Source of the DNA: Litomosoides sigmodontis
Taxonomy: Eukaryota > Nematoda > Chromadorea > Rhabditida > Onchocercidae
Direction of reading: 5' to 3'
Assembly: GCA_963070105.1 (NCBI GenBank)
Contig: OY718803.1
Span: 8,723,823 to 8,787,822 of the forward strand
DNA length: 64,000 nucleotides
Shown: positions 37,101 to 48,803 of the stretch, in pieces
Layout of the letters: each line of letters opens with the position of its first letter
How positions within the stretch are numbered: the first letter of the stretch is position 1
Made by a program: the position numbers and the translations under genes
Notes under the pieces: generated by a model
The model's input: only the letters and a program-made list of their open reading frames with translations
Database searches by the model: none
What the model was told of the DNA's origin: nothing

Positions 37101-39094
37101 GTGGTGATCATCTCCTTGTAATTTCTTATTCACTTTACTATTCCTTTTTTCTGCTGCTTTTTCAGAACAAGTACACCGATCATCCATCCCGAACAATGCA
37201 ACTGCATATAAAGGTCAATACCTTGACTATTAAATAAAATTCATTTTTCATTGCATACGAATAGTGTCAGTGATGTCGGAATGTTTTTTTGAAGTTCAGT
37301 TGTAGCGGTTGAGGTGTTGCTGTGATTTAGGTTATATAAGTACGATTTGCATAGCTTTAAGACTGAAGCATTAACATAAAAGCTTATAACATGTATTGAA
37401 TTTGGGTGATTTCCGAGAAACTGTTGTCTTGTTGTTATATTTTCATTTCACATGTATTCTCTAATTTTTCAAAGCATTTTTCTTAAAAGTTCAACTTTTT
37501 AGCAGAATATTCCTACAGTTTGGTCATTTTGCTTTTCATATGTGGCCACCAGAGGCGTTATTTAATTCAGCAAAATATCTGGTTATTTAATTTATATGTA
37601 GCTACCAGAAGTTTAATTCAGCAAATTGAGTTGTTTTCTTATATAGCTTGTTCGTTTCAGGACAGAAATGTCAAACATCGTTCGTCTATCGCCATGACCA
37701 CTGCTATATCACAGTTTGTTTTTATTTCTCTTTAGCATCGATTCAGCACCGGCTCCAAATTCATATTATCACTTTGATATTAACCAGTTTCTTAGTAATT
37801 GTTGATCGGTGCCTGAACATTCTAATGCGCTGACCAGCCTGGGGATTTTATGAAGGGGAAAAGACTTGTAGTAAGCATATTATTTTGCAATTCTCGGATA
37901 GAATATTTGTCATCTTGATAGTTTAATAATTTTGCCTCGCGACAGTTCAATAATTCTGCATTTGTTTTGTAGTTTGAATATGTCTAGAATGGTATGTATA
38001 ATCTGTGGACATCTATATCTCAAATTGTTTTTCAGGGATTCACTAACTTCATGCCACGCTTTGCAATTAGAACAATTTGCACTTTGTTGGATAGTGAAAT
38101 AGTCAGCATTAAAAACAAAGAAGAGGCGCAAACAGCTTATGGTAGAAAGATTATAAGATTTATTACTGCTTCTTCGTTGTATTTATAATCGAGTTCCACT
38201 AAAGTTTTTTAATTGGCTGAACATTTTTGTTGCAGATTTGGTAGGTTGAATATCTTTAGTGCTTTGAATTCGTATTCAGATAAAAGCTTAACTTTTCAAG
38301 GAGATAAGATGTTGAATAATTTTGCAGGGCTTTCTGGTGGAAAGTCGTTCTGGCTTGGACTAAGGAAAGGTGAATTTTTTGTAATTTTTGCTATGGAATC
38401 ATGGTTTTACAAAATTTGCTTAGTGATGCATTTTTTTTCAGTTTTTTTTTTTTAATTTCCTTAGTGATAAACTGCATCTGCTAACGATAAGAAGGAATTG
38501 TTCAGTTCTCAAGAATCTCTATCACAAGATAGCTTCTTATTGGCTAAAATAACGCTTTCTGCTAATAGGATTTCTCGTTATTAAAACTGAAGTCGAAATT
38601 TTATTTTTGCAGGAAGAAGATATTGGTACTGGGAAGCTAGTACTTATGGAGATCGAGCACATTTTTTCAACTGGCGTGCAGGACAGCCAGATATAACAGA
38701 TGGCAAATTTTGTGCTTATGCAGCTCAAGCAGGAGAGTGGGTGACTGCTGACTGTAACAATTTCCGCATGCCAAGAATATTTATTTGTCAGAGTAAGTTT
38801 CATTTTTCATCCTCAGTGAAAAATGGTGTTAGATTTGTTGTGGAATATTTAAATGTTCACTTCAATATTTACGTCAAAAATTCAATTATTTAGAGCACTG
38901 AAGTGAAACCATGAATGAACTTGTTCTTTGTTTTAATTGTTGAAAAAAACCCTTTGGCATGTAAGTCCACTTCTTTTTGTACAGCATGGATGATACCGAG
39001 AGCAAGTAATGCTAAATTTGCCATGCACCTGATGTATGCATAATTACGCTATTCTGACGATTATTTTTTTTAGGTCCATCATACAATAACTAGA
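31104..39094 (+). CDS. Secreted modular protein: cysteine-rich units plus two C-type lectin-like domains
   Basis: About 594 residues from 18 exons: 31104-31161, 31488-31589, 32239-32340, 33151-33261, 33409-33612, 34019-34105, 34191-34277, 34663-34755, 35238-35309, 35800-35859, 36420-36536, 36713-36826, 37166-37213, 37661-37713, 38036-38178, 38236-38369, 38613-38792, 39075-39094. A signal peptide (MIRFVLLSILLNFLINVSC) follows a TTCCAG acceptor 15 bases upstream. Short EB-like cysteine modules follow, for example CYVDEDCPARQVCKAGSC and CYTDAHCPPGHKCGLYKKC. Lectin domain 1 begins NCDGDNWFYWYSAFYC and is diverged. Domain 2 (37661-38792) has CQTSFVYRHDHCYI, FWLGLRK, the sugar-type motif GQPD within NWRAGQPD, WVTADC and IFICQ. 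Most N-terminal exons begin and end in phase 1. The 33261/33409 and 38178/38236 junctions are uncertain. No named family member is recognised; an extracellular carbohydrate- or matrix-binding role is inferred. Confidence 0.78.
34822..34874 (+). CDS. Possible alternative terminal exon of the lectin gene
   Basis: The exon follows a TTTTCAG acceptor and joins in phase to the exon ending at 34755. It reads GYRAKRFPQIKRRPKFV and then TAA. Using it would give a shorter secreted form with only the cysteine modules. Skipping it and joining 34755 to 35238 keeps the frame and adds the lectin domains. Confidence 0.45.
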
Positions 39095-40880
39095 AGGAAG
39101 AAGTTATGTTATATGGAATCATTGGAACGTTTTATTTTTCTCGCTCCATAAATTTCATTTATATCTTTGAATGTTCTTGAAACGTTGGTTTATGCTATTT
39201 TTTCTGTGGATATATGTTGACAAATATTTTCAAAAAGAGGAAAATGTTTGCTTTATGTCCGTTAAAGGAATTTTTCGGAAATGAAAGAGTAATGTGAGAA
39301 GAGGAGATAGGAGGACAAAACTTTTGGTAGTTGAGCTATTCATCGAAATTCATTGTTGCATTTAATGGTATAGCTGATTATCACTTTTTTGAACAGATGT
39401 AGGTGGAAAAACAGCGAGGATTTTGGTCGGTAGCCTTGTGAAATGAGTAAAAGGCCCCATCACTTGTTTTTCTGATTAATTGGAGATATTTCATATAACG
39501 TTAATTGGAGATATTTCATATAACGTAACGTAACCTGCATGTGACGATTTATATGTGGATCGATAACTTTGTTACAATGTGTGGTTAGAGAGCCACTCTC
39601 TGTGCCTTTTTATGCTGAATAAGTATAAATTAGTGAGAGCAACAAATTAATGTCTTTTTCACTGAATATCATGCACAAAGAATATAATAATCCGGGAACT
39701 CGTCATATTTTGTTACTTTTTATTAGGAGCCACAACTTATTTATTCATAAAGGCGTTTTATTCACTGACTATTGTGAACCGATCTACTAAAAAGTTCAGG
39801 TAAGGAAGTGTCATCGTCAAGTGTGGCCCACTTTATATGTGTATAGATATGTACTGAAATAGTCAGTGAATTGAGTACTAGCATATCACTGTGAGGTGAA
39901 CTTGAAATTCTACCTAAAAAAACTTGTTATTTCTCCACCGTCCTCATTTTCTGTTTGATTGTAATCATTTAAGGCGCAGTATATGGCAGGATGTTGGTAT
40001 TTCATTCGAATTCACTACGGATGACTACTTAGTAGGTCGTTGAGAGTGTGTTCTAGGTCATAAATTGTTTTAGCCTGTAGTAAACAAATTTTTCTCACAG
40101 AGCTAGCATTCGTGGTATCATTAGCATTAGTCTGACAGCTCTAGCACAAAAGCTACACGTTCCGTCGCACATCGTTTCTTCTAAAGCTATGAATTAGTTT
40201 CGTTGGAACTATACTGAAAGTAGTGAAAAGTAACTAGAATGACGAAATTTCATCCAGAACACTGAATCACGGATCACGGTGTAGGAAGAGATCAGGAAAT
40301 GTTTTACACGTTTTGCATTTCTCGTACACGATCAAATACACGCACATTCTCCAAAATGAATTAAAGAGGTGGTGAAGTTACACGAGCAAATAATGTTCAA
40401 TTGTCTTGATCAGATCATTCCGATCATGTAGCAGTGATCGGGTAGCGCAGAATGTTTGTACTAAATTGATGAGCCAACCAAGCTCGGGTTGGATGTTTGC
40501 GTAGCGGGGCTGTCTCTGTTCAGTGGTATTTACGCATTTCAGGTTTTAGGTTCTGGTGTTGAGGTGGACTTGGGCACGGTTAGTTTTTTTCAGTAGGAAA
40601 GAAGAAAGGATGATCTGAATTAGTCAGATGGTCGGTATAGCAATAGTTCTATTGATAGTGGTATAACTTCATGCTTCATTCTAGCTCCCTTATTTCCTTT
40701 AATTCGTTTATTTGTTGGACGTGAATGTTTAAATATGTTTTGCGGAAATGTATTTTCAACCGTGTTTCATGTTTGAATCCTCTCTACCACACTGTCTTGA
40801 GCTTCCAGAAACCGGAAGTGCTGTTTGAGATGGGAATGCGTACATTCGTATGTGCATGTTAACTTTTATTTGCAATTCAG
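39095..40880. other. Intergenic region before DBR1
   Basis: No coding exon found. It contains a 25-base tandem duplication at 39476-39525 and a GC-richer patch near 40420-40590. Position 40880 ends the acceptor TTTGCAATTCAG that probably receives the spliced leader for DBR1. Confidence 0.5.
39476..39525. repeat. 25-base direct tandem duplication
   Basis: Two identical copies of a unit beginning TTAATTGGAGATATTTCAT and ending ATAACG (39476-39500 and 39501-39525), followed by TAACGTAAC repeats. Confidence 0.93.
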
Positions 40881-40910
40881 ATTACTTTGTTAGTACCTGA
40901 AGTAGTGATT

Positions 40911-43900
40911 ATGGACGACAGCACAATAAATAGGTGTACGACAGAGCAAAACAACATGTCGGCTTTATCGGAAGAGCAGCAGCCATCAACTTCGGCAAGT
41001 TCTAATTCAGCTGTTACTGAATCTACTAAGCGACAAAAGCTAAGTCGTAAGATTCATATCGGTCAGTATTATATCTTGTTATAAAAAGCAATCGAGTATA
41101 ATAGCCTAAAGACAGAAAACTGTGGTGTTGAATACCATCTTTTGAAAGAGGAGATTTTTAGACGCAAATCTTTTGAACCTTCAGTTGTCAGTGCTACTTG
41201 CTTTTTAAGGAATTTAACATTGCAGCGGTTGCCGGTTGTTCGCATGGAGAAATGGATAAAATTTATGCAACCCTGGCAGAGATCGAACGAAGGGAAGGTT
41301 ATAAATTCGATTTGCTCATTAGCTGTGGTGACTATGAGGTGCGTTTGAATTTAATTCTTTGAAATTGTTTTGCAATTTTTGAGAAGTCTCTGATATTGTT
41401 TTGTCCAACAGTAAACAGTAAAGAATATTTTTAATCTCATTTTTAAGGATTTGATTTGTTTTAACAGGCTGTCCGAAATTGTGGTGACTTGAAGCACATG
41501 CATGTACCTGAGAAATATCGACATCTTCAAAGCTTCCATCGTTATTACTCCGGCGAATCAGTAAGATTCATCTTTGTTCATTAAGATTCATCTCTGGTAG
41601 AAGAGATAATATTAAACATAATGCAAGAACTGTTCCTTTTAGAATACAATTTTTTTTAAAAATTACTTTTGACAATCATGTTTAAAATTACTTTTCACCA
41701 ATGATATTTAATTTCAAATAGAATAGTTATGGTTTACATCTTAGGTCTCTTTTTATACCTGCGCATGGTATTGATTTGTACGTCATTTTGTTTTAAGAGA
41801 TGTGCAGTGACGTTGCATCAAATATAACAATTTTGATTTTGATGTAGAGACATGGACTCGTTTTACTCGTTTTGCTTCAGGAAGCACCAATCTTAACAAT
41901 TTTTGTTGGGGGAAATCATGAAGCATCCGGCTACCTACAAGAACTGCCTTATGGTGGATGGGTCGCACCAAAAATTTATTATTTAGGGCACGCATCTGTT
42001 GTGCAGTTTGCAGGACTTCGAATAGCTGGCCTTTCGGGCATTTTTAATAAAAATGACTATAATATGGGTAAAGTGACTTATTTATTTGTTTTTATAGTTG
42101 CTTTAAGCCCGCGATTAAAAGCTTAAAATTTTAATACATTCTAGCGGGGCCATATGAGCACAAGTGGATTAGGTTTCGGATTTTGTCATATAGATATTTT
42201 AAAACTTGAAGTTTAACATTAAGGTCATTGGGAACGGCCACCATTCACCGATCATGGTGCAATTGTTTCTGCTTATCATGTACGTTCCGTTGATGTATTT
42301 CGTCTAAAGCAGTTGAAGTCTACGGATCCAAATGGTGTGTCGATTTTGCATTTTTAAAACGGATTTAAGCTTGTAGTAGTAAGGCTGTGATATCTTGGCA
42401 ATTTTACATATTTCATTTTTTAATTGCTAATTTGTCTAATATCTGATGACAATCACCAAATTTATATTAGCTTTATCACATCTTATTGCTGCTATTGCTA
42501 AGCTGCATTCATACTGTACGTATTTTCTTGATTTACTACGTTATCCAAATGCAAATAGTATGAAAATAGCTCTAATTAGTTTGTCCCTACAAGTGTATAG
42601 ACTTGTGTTTAATTGCGTACTCTTTAGCTAAGGACTTAATTACCTTTCCTTCAGAACCACCAATCGATATAATGGTAACACATGATTGGCCGGCAGGCAT
42701 CACAGATTATGGCGATGTTAAGCAATTGCTGAGGTTGAAACCCTATTTTGAAGACGACTTGAAAAAGAATGCGATTGGAAATCCTGCTTCGATGACACTA
42801 TTACATGTAGGTGCCTAATATTACACAAATTTCGATTTTTGGGATGGATAACGATTAAGGAACGCGTTAACTAAGTGTAGCGTACTGATTTGTGGACGCA
42901 ATTCACTATTAACTTTATTCAAAAAATGACGCAAAAAAGAAGCAATTTAATTTAATCGAACAAAAATGAAAGTTAAATTCGACGTTAGAAAAATTCCTTA
43001 CAATTTAAACAGTGGAAAATTAATTTATATTATTGATTGGCACATTATTCCAAAGAAAAAAAGGGCCGAAAATTAAAATCAAAATACATGGGATAATAAT
43101 AACTGAGAATAGAATTCGAATTTTGCATTAAAAGTAATTACAACACAAGTAATTCAAGACAGAAAGTCAGCAATCGGTTGCCCTAAGCTAGGAAGGAGAG
43201 AATGAGCTTATAAATTAATTACCGAAGGATTGAATCATTTCAATAGTCCTAGTAATAGGCTAAATAATTCCATCGGGTCTACATAGTGAGAGACATGAAA
43301 TGTATATTCCTAGTTATTGTGGAATTTCATTAAAATTATCCGTTTCGTTAAAATCTTTCGTTGCTGCAATGCTGACTTTTCACTATGCTTGGATCACAGC
43401 TGTCACATATTCGTATTACACCGGAAGAACGGGAAGCCTAATTCATAGTGATAAGTGGTGATAAGGGAAATGTGACAAACAAATCGGAAAAGTATTCGTT
43501 TTTCCGGACTGATAGCCTAAAAGATTAGATAGAAATGAAGTGAAATTATCCCGCTTTTGCAGTCTTATTCCCTGATTTCCACGCTAGTATGGGGGTGTAG
43601 CGCTTTGAATCGCTATAGCGAACCGTAGGTACTTGGTTCGGTTCCTGGTCTTGACCTTCAGTCAGGTTTTCCTTGCGCTCATGTATGACGTATTTGGAAT
43701 TGTACGAAGGCAAAAAAATGGTTGCTTCCTTGCCACGAAGGGTTTGAACTTTGCACGGACCCTTTGCCTTCCTGTGAAGCGTACATCATATTTATCAATT
43801 CAGACCACATCGCTTTCAAATTTACACGTTTTGATTGTACATTGTTGAGTTACGCCGCATGAATTTGCCCTTTTTTTGCTTTTAATGAAAAGTATCATAG

Positions 43901-45671
43901 AAAAGGTCGTAAGACTTAAGGACTTTTGTGAATGTTGAAATAGATAAAACTGCGCAACTACTATCTCAGGTTCTGTGTTGAAATTAAAAAAAAAGCGAAA
44001 ATAGCTTCCCATAACCTTAACGAATTCTTTTGGTCTTTTTACAGGCATTGAAGCCGCGCTATTGGTTGGCAGCGCATATGCACTGCTTTTTTCCAGCTTT
44101 GGTACCTCATTCGAACAAAAATCCTGGAAATGATTTTGGGCTAACCAGATTCTTATCACTGGACAAGCCACTTCCACGAAGGCATTTTCTGCAGGTGATT
44201 TTCTGCATATGCATCAAAGTTTTTCATTTTCAATGTCACTTGTTATAGAGAGAGTAAAATATTATCACATTTTCATTAGCATGCGTAGAACAAATTTTAG
44301 GTCTTATTAAATATAATATTATGTGTAAAGCAGTAATAAACAAACTGTTTTATTCTCTGAGCGTTAAAAATGTTTATTGGTTCATAATTGTATTGGTAGT
44401 CCTTTTTATCGGTTTTTGAGCTCTTCAGTATTTCAGGCTTTAGAATTTAATGTTAATCAAAATGTTTCGTTAAATCTATCATATGATCCGACATGGTTAG
44501 CAATTCTGAAAGCAACAGATTCTCTTACATCAGTAAGCAGAAGTGTACGTTATTTTTTTGATGGAACTAATGAAATATTTATTGTTAAGATAACATTATA
44601 TTTCACTTTTATTTGTTGGTCTTCGTTTGATGTGGAAAAAGTAATGGTTGTAACAGGGTATGAACAACAACTGGAGGTAGAATTACAAGTCACATATGAT
44701 TCTATTATGAACTGTTTTAAACTAGCTCTTTTGCACTTGCTTTTTAAACAGTTTTGGTTTTTCTAGAATATCTATATGCCCTCGCAACATACACGAAATG
44801 AGCGTTGGGACTTCAGGCCGACAAAAGAGGAAATAGCAAAGGTAGTGGAAATATATGATGGGGATTTTACAATTCCAATGAATTTCAAGATGACAGCGAG
44901 GCCACATAGAGTAAATGAAACGAACGATATTTCTCAAGAATTGTATTACAGGTAATCAGGTTCATTGAAATATTGTTACGAATTGAATTTTTGTTAAATG
45001 AAGGTCAATATCAAAGTTCTTCGAGAATTAATTGGGGGTTTGTACCTAAGTAAAATCAAGTTCTCGAATGTCGTAATTAGTGGTGAAAAGCGAAAATGTT
45101 GTTGTGGATATGGGGTTTTTTAATCGACTTGCACTATTCACCTGCAACCGTAAGCATAAAATGTGAACTTTTTAAAAATATACCCGCTCATTTCTTGTAA
45201 AAATGATTGGTCATAAAATAAGGAGTAGCATTATTCATTCATTTTTGATAAAATAAAAATGAAGTGGATAAAAACTCTCTGTTTTCAGGAACCCTCAGTC
45301 AGCAGAATTCTGTGAGAAACTTGGAATCAAAGATTTAAATGAAATGCTTTGTTCGCTTTCACTGAATGGAGTTGGTGTTCCATATTACATTACCGAGAAT
45401 AGCGATTCGCGAAGTGTTGTTCTGGAAAATAGAACTTCTGAAAGAAAAGAGGTAATAGTTTCAAATTTGACTATTCGTCTGTTTTTGTCAACTTTATATG
45501 TATATAATGATTTTATGAAGTGGCTGTCTAGAATTTTGCATTTTGTCTTTTAAAAAATTTTGCTATTTTGGCTAGGATTTCGATGAGGACAACGATTTCA
45601 TTATTGATAATAATCCAACTCCTGAAGCTTTACTGATGGATGATCTTAAGACACCAGCTATTGATAAATGA
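40911..45671 (+). CDS. DBR1: RNA lariat debranching enzyme
   Basis: Hydrolyses the 2'-5' bond of intron lariats in the nucleus; a calcineurin-like metallophosphoesterase. Eleven exons: 40911-41061, 41226-41338, 41468-41560, 41881-42067, 42224-42334, 42655-42806, 44045-44194, 44437-44544, 44767-44951, 45289-45451, 45576-45671, about 502 residues, all phase-consistent. Metal-site blocks in order are [60 protein letters not shown] and [10 protein letters not shown]. The lariat-recognition region [20 protein letters not shown] follows the metal sites, and the C-terminal DBR1 domain includes [13 protein letters not shown] and [13 protein letters not shown]. Unlike vertebrate DBR1, about 50 residues of Ser/Thr-rich sequence with TKRQKLSRK precede the usual start. 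The leader acceptor ends at 40880, 30 bases before the ATG. Confidence 0.96.
43586..43660 (+). other. tRNA-like sequence in a DBR1 intron
   Basis: GTGTAGCGC at about 43595 resembles a box A, and GGTTCGGTTCC at 43635-43645 is close to the box B consensus (one base off GGTTCGANTCC). I cannot fold a full cloverleaf with a paired acceptor stem, so this is at most a decayed tRNA or a tRNA-derived repeat. Confidence 0.3.
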
Positions 45672-46939
45672 ACATCCATTCTCTACTGTTAGCGATTATA
45701 AAGAAAGGTAAGTTACCTATTGGAATATAGAAATGATTTTTTTTTGCACTATGTATATAAATCATGCGCATTTTCAGCGACAAGAGTGAAGGCTTTGTAA
45801 TTCAATGAAACGTTTATCCAAGTCTGTACCTGCTCACCTCTAAAATAATAAAGGAAGGTTTCCGTAATTGTTTGAAACTACATGAAAATCCATCCATTGA
45901 AACACCTTACACATCAGCGAGAAAAGAACCAGGTAGTGCATTCCGAATAATGTGTGTAAGCCAAATAACATGGAATAGACTTTCTTCTCAGAGGATGGAC
46001 ATCTCACAGAACATGGAAATGTGAAGAAAACGACGTCAATTCATGGAATGATTTTTGGGGTAAGAAGTGAGAAAATTTTTATCATTTCATAAAAAATTGT
46101 GATTCCATTAAAACTTCCGTTAGATCGATTCTGTTCTTGTTGTTTGCAGTGTCATTATTGGTCTTTGGCACAACATTTTCGACATTTTTATGTGCTTATT
46201 ACCTGAAGACAGTTGGACATGTGAGGTACTATGTTTGTTTGAAATGGTAAGTATGATGGAATAAAAATCAAAATTCAAAAGGATTATATCTTTTGCAAAA
46301 AGACAAGAAAAATATGGAACAGAAACGATGGAAGTTGTAGCGTTCAATAAAATAAAGTTTTAACAATTAATAGAATTTAGAAGAAATGGATAAAAATGGT
46401 TTTAAAAATTATATTCAGGAACAAATGTTCTCCTCCAGGAATTATTGTTGAGTATTTCCAATGCTGTTATACCAACAGTGACCATTAATATTTACCCCAG
46501 CTGGACACATTCCATTTCTGCTTGCTGGCCCGAGATCTTGGAATTTAAGCAATGGATAATTAGCAATTTAGTAGATTTCCACTAATTTAAGTAAAATCTC
46601 TAACTCTAGATTCATCTCTGTCGTTCAGTTTTCGGGAACTATTTTGAATATTCAATAACTTTTGAGCTTCTTTGTAATTAAAAGTATTGATTAAGCAATC
46701 ACTGAATTGAATTGAGCAAAAAATATATTTGAAATACTAATTTAAAAAAAAATTAGCCAGCAATTATTGATCTTGAAATGGTGATTTCAAAAGAATAAGA
46801 ATACAATTCCTGCACTCATCTGCTCAATTTGTAATAACTATAATGGTTTTCGTTGAAGGTTAATTTAGTCACGTCGTAATCCGAATTTTCCAATCCTTCA
46901 CTACAATTCTAATTAATAGTGACATCCTGAGCCTCCGCC
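45672..46939. other. Convergent intergenic region after DBR1
   Basis: No gene found. An AATAAA at 45847-45852 is a candidate poly(A) signal for DBR1, about 175 bases past the stop codon. The rest is AT-rich. Confidence 0.5.
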
Positions 46940-47484
46940 TCATATTCCTTCTATATTTATTGCAAATATTTTGTCTGCTAAAGTTAGCTATGGTAGGTAT
47001 AATGAAAATTAGAAGAAATTGATTAAACTTACATCGAGTAAAATATCCAAAATATGGTCGATGGCCAAAAAGACCTAATCCACCTCCTAAACTGCCAAAT
47101 CTCGGAAATGTGGAACGAAGTGGTTCTGGGACTAAAATATTAACTGATCTCATATCAGCTGATGTAGCAGCTAATGATGGTGGGCAGTATGTTTTTGCGG
47201 TGACAACTGAAAATTAACGTTATTAAAAAGTGTGTCTAAGACAACTTAGTAATAGTATGGAGTTAACTTAAACTATGACATTCCGCATTAATCGTCTTTG
47301 AGAAAAATGAAATACTTCAGTTTTTTTCTAGCGTATCCTCCAACTTGCAGTGTATCTCGAGGAAAATGCTTAATGCTACTGCTCCTATTAACGAGTAACA
47401 GAAATGGAACAAAATTTCAAAATAAAATTACCAATTACCAAATAAAAGAACGCTCATCAAGACGACAACGGTATGTTGAAACAT
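46940..47484 (-). CDS. Predicted small secreted protein, unrecognised
   Basis: Three exons in transcript order: 47484-47439, 47206-47033 and 46977-46940, phase-consistent, giving about 85 residues. Exon 1 is a compact signal peptide (MFQHTVVVLMSVLLF). Exon 2 reads AKTYCPPSLAATSADMRSVN, then a Pro/Gly-rich stretch containing FPRFGSLGGGLGLFGHRPYF, which ends at FTR. A CAG acceptor lies 15 bases before the ATG on the minus strand. The last exon is short (DKIFAINIEGI) and its acceptor is a tandem TAGCAG, so one residue may vary. I recognise no family. Gly/Phe/Pro-rich short secreted proteins in nematodes include antimicrobial-type and cuticle-associated peptides, but that is only an analogy. Spacing and splice sites are good; expression is unknown. 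Confidence 0.5.
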
Positions 47485-47502
47485 TTTGAAGTTTGCAGGC
47501 TG

Positions 47503-48803
47503 TGTGGTAAAAGAAATTTAAATCCACCACTAACAAATTGATAAATGTTGTTATTGCCACTTGCAAACTGCACAATAACAACAACGCTTCTGTATGATCA
47601 GAATTTGTTGTTGGAAGAAATGCTTACAAAACTGGTTTTCCTTATCTTTACATTTCTGGATATTTTTCTTTCGCCCTCAACGAAATGCAAATATTTGAAT
47701 GTTTATAGGCAAATATTAATATTAACCGGTAATACCATCACAACCTTGTAGGCTTTACGAAGAGGAAAGGACAGCAAATCATTCCTAAATTACAAAATCT
47801 TCTTTGCCTTCTTACCAGGAAGTTGTGCGTTTCTTCTTCCTTCGATGTGCACAATTGTAGAAATAAAATTATATATTCATATAAAAAAAAAAAATTGCGA
47901 ATTAGAAGCTATGAAGAAAATCACTTCAGACGTTGAAATGTTCAGAAGAACGCATTTTTCAATTCACTTACTTTTCTAGAAAGTCATAGGTGAGAATATC
48001 AAGCTTTTCACATTCCCTCGGCATTCTTCACATTTTCATTTCATATTTCTGCATGTGTGTGTTACTTTCTTAAAATTTATTCTACCTCAAAAGTGATACG
48101 GGAAAGGGACGAGTCGATATCAAAACGATGGAGTAATTTTAATCAATGATGTGAGGAAATTAAAATGTAAAAAATGTGAGGAAATTAAAATGTAGAAAAC
48201 ATAATCCAAATTTCTAACAAACAACGCGGATGGATGGATCTGTGTGAGTAAAACTTATGCATACTTCCCTTACCGACAAAGAACCTATCAACCACTTCCT
48301 TGAGAGATATATTATTGCACAATGGGGACAAAGAGGGGTGAGGATTACACGTGAGGCGGGTAATGGTCTCGCTTTGACTTTAAAATAAATTAGTAAGTCG
48401 CAGTTTTTAGAACTGTTTCATTTATCTCTTTACTATCGTTCGGTAAGCTATTTGACGTCAAGTACTTAAATCAATTGATTCTCTGGATCATAGCTTTCTC
48501 TTAATATAAAATATAAATGTATTTCAGTGGAAACACGAGACATTCCCATTAATATGTATTAGGTTCATTTTATTAGTATGTTACAGTTATATCTTCAACA
48601 AGTTCAATTGGAAACATGAACTTTGACGGCACACATCGCAATTTTTATGGAATGTGTTTGAGAGTGCTCGAGTTTTTATTTTTTCTTGAAAACCTAATTT
48701 TGGTTGTCAAAGATGAAACTCTTATTACTAGTGCAATACAATTAACCGAATTGCTGCAACCTTCAGTGTTCTAGATTGATAATTAATTTTCTATTTTTTG
48801 AGG
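47503..48803. other. Divergent intergenic region
   Basis: Upstream of both the small secreted gene (-) and the gene at 48804 (+). No exon is supported. It holds a 25-base imperfect tandem duplication at 48149-48198. Confidence 0.5.
48149..48198. repeat. 25-base imperfect tandem duplication
   Basis: Two copies of ATGTGAGGAAATTAAAATGT followed by AAAAA in the first copy (48149-48173) and AGAAA in the second (48174-48198). Confidence 0.85.

Noticed and set aside
43800..44177. 125-codon minus-strand open frame
   Set aside because: It is mostly the antisense of the DBR1 exon at 44045-44194.
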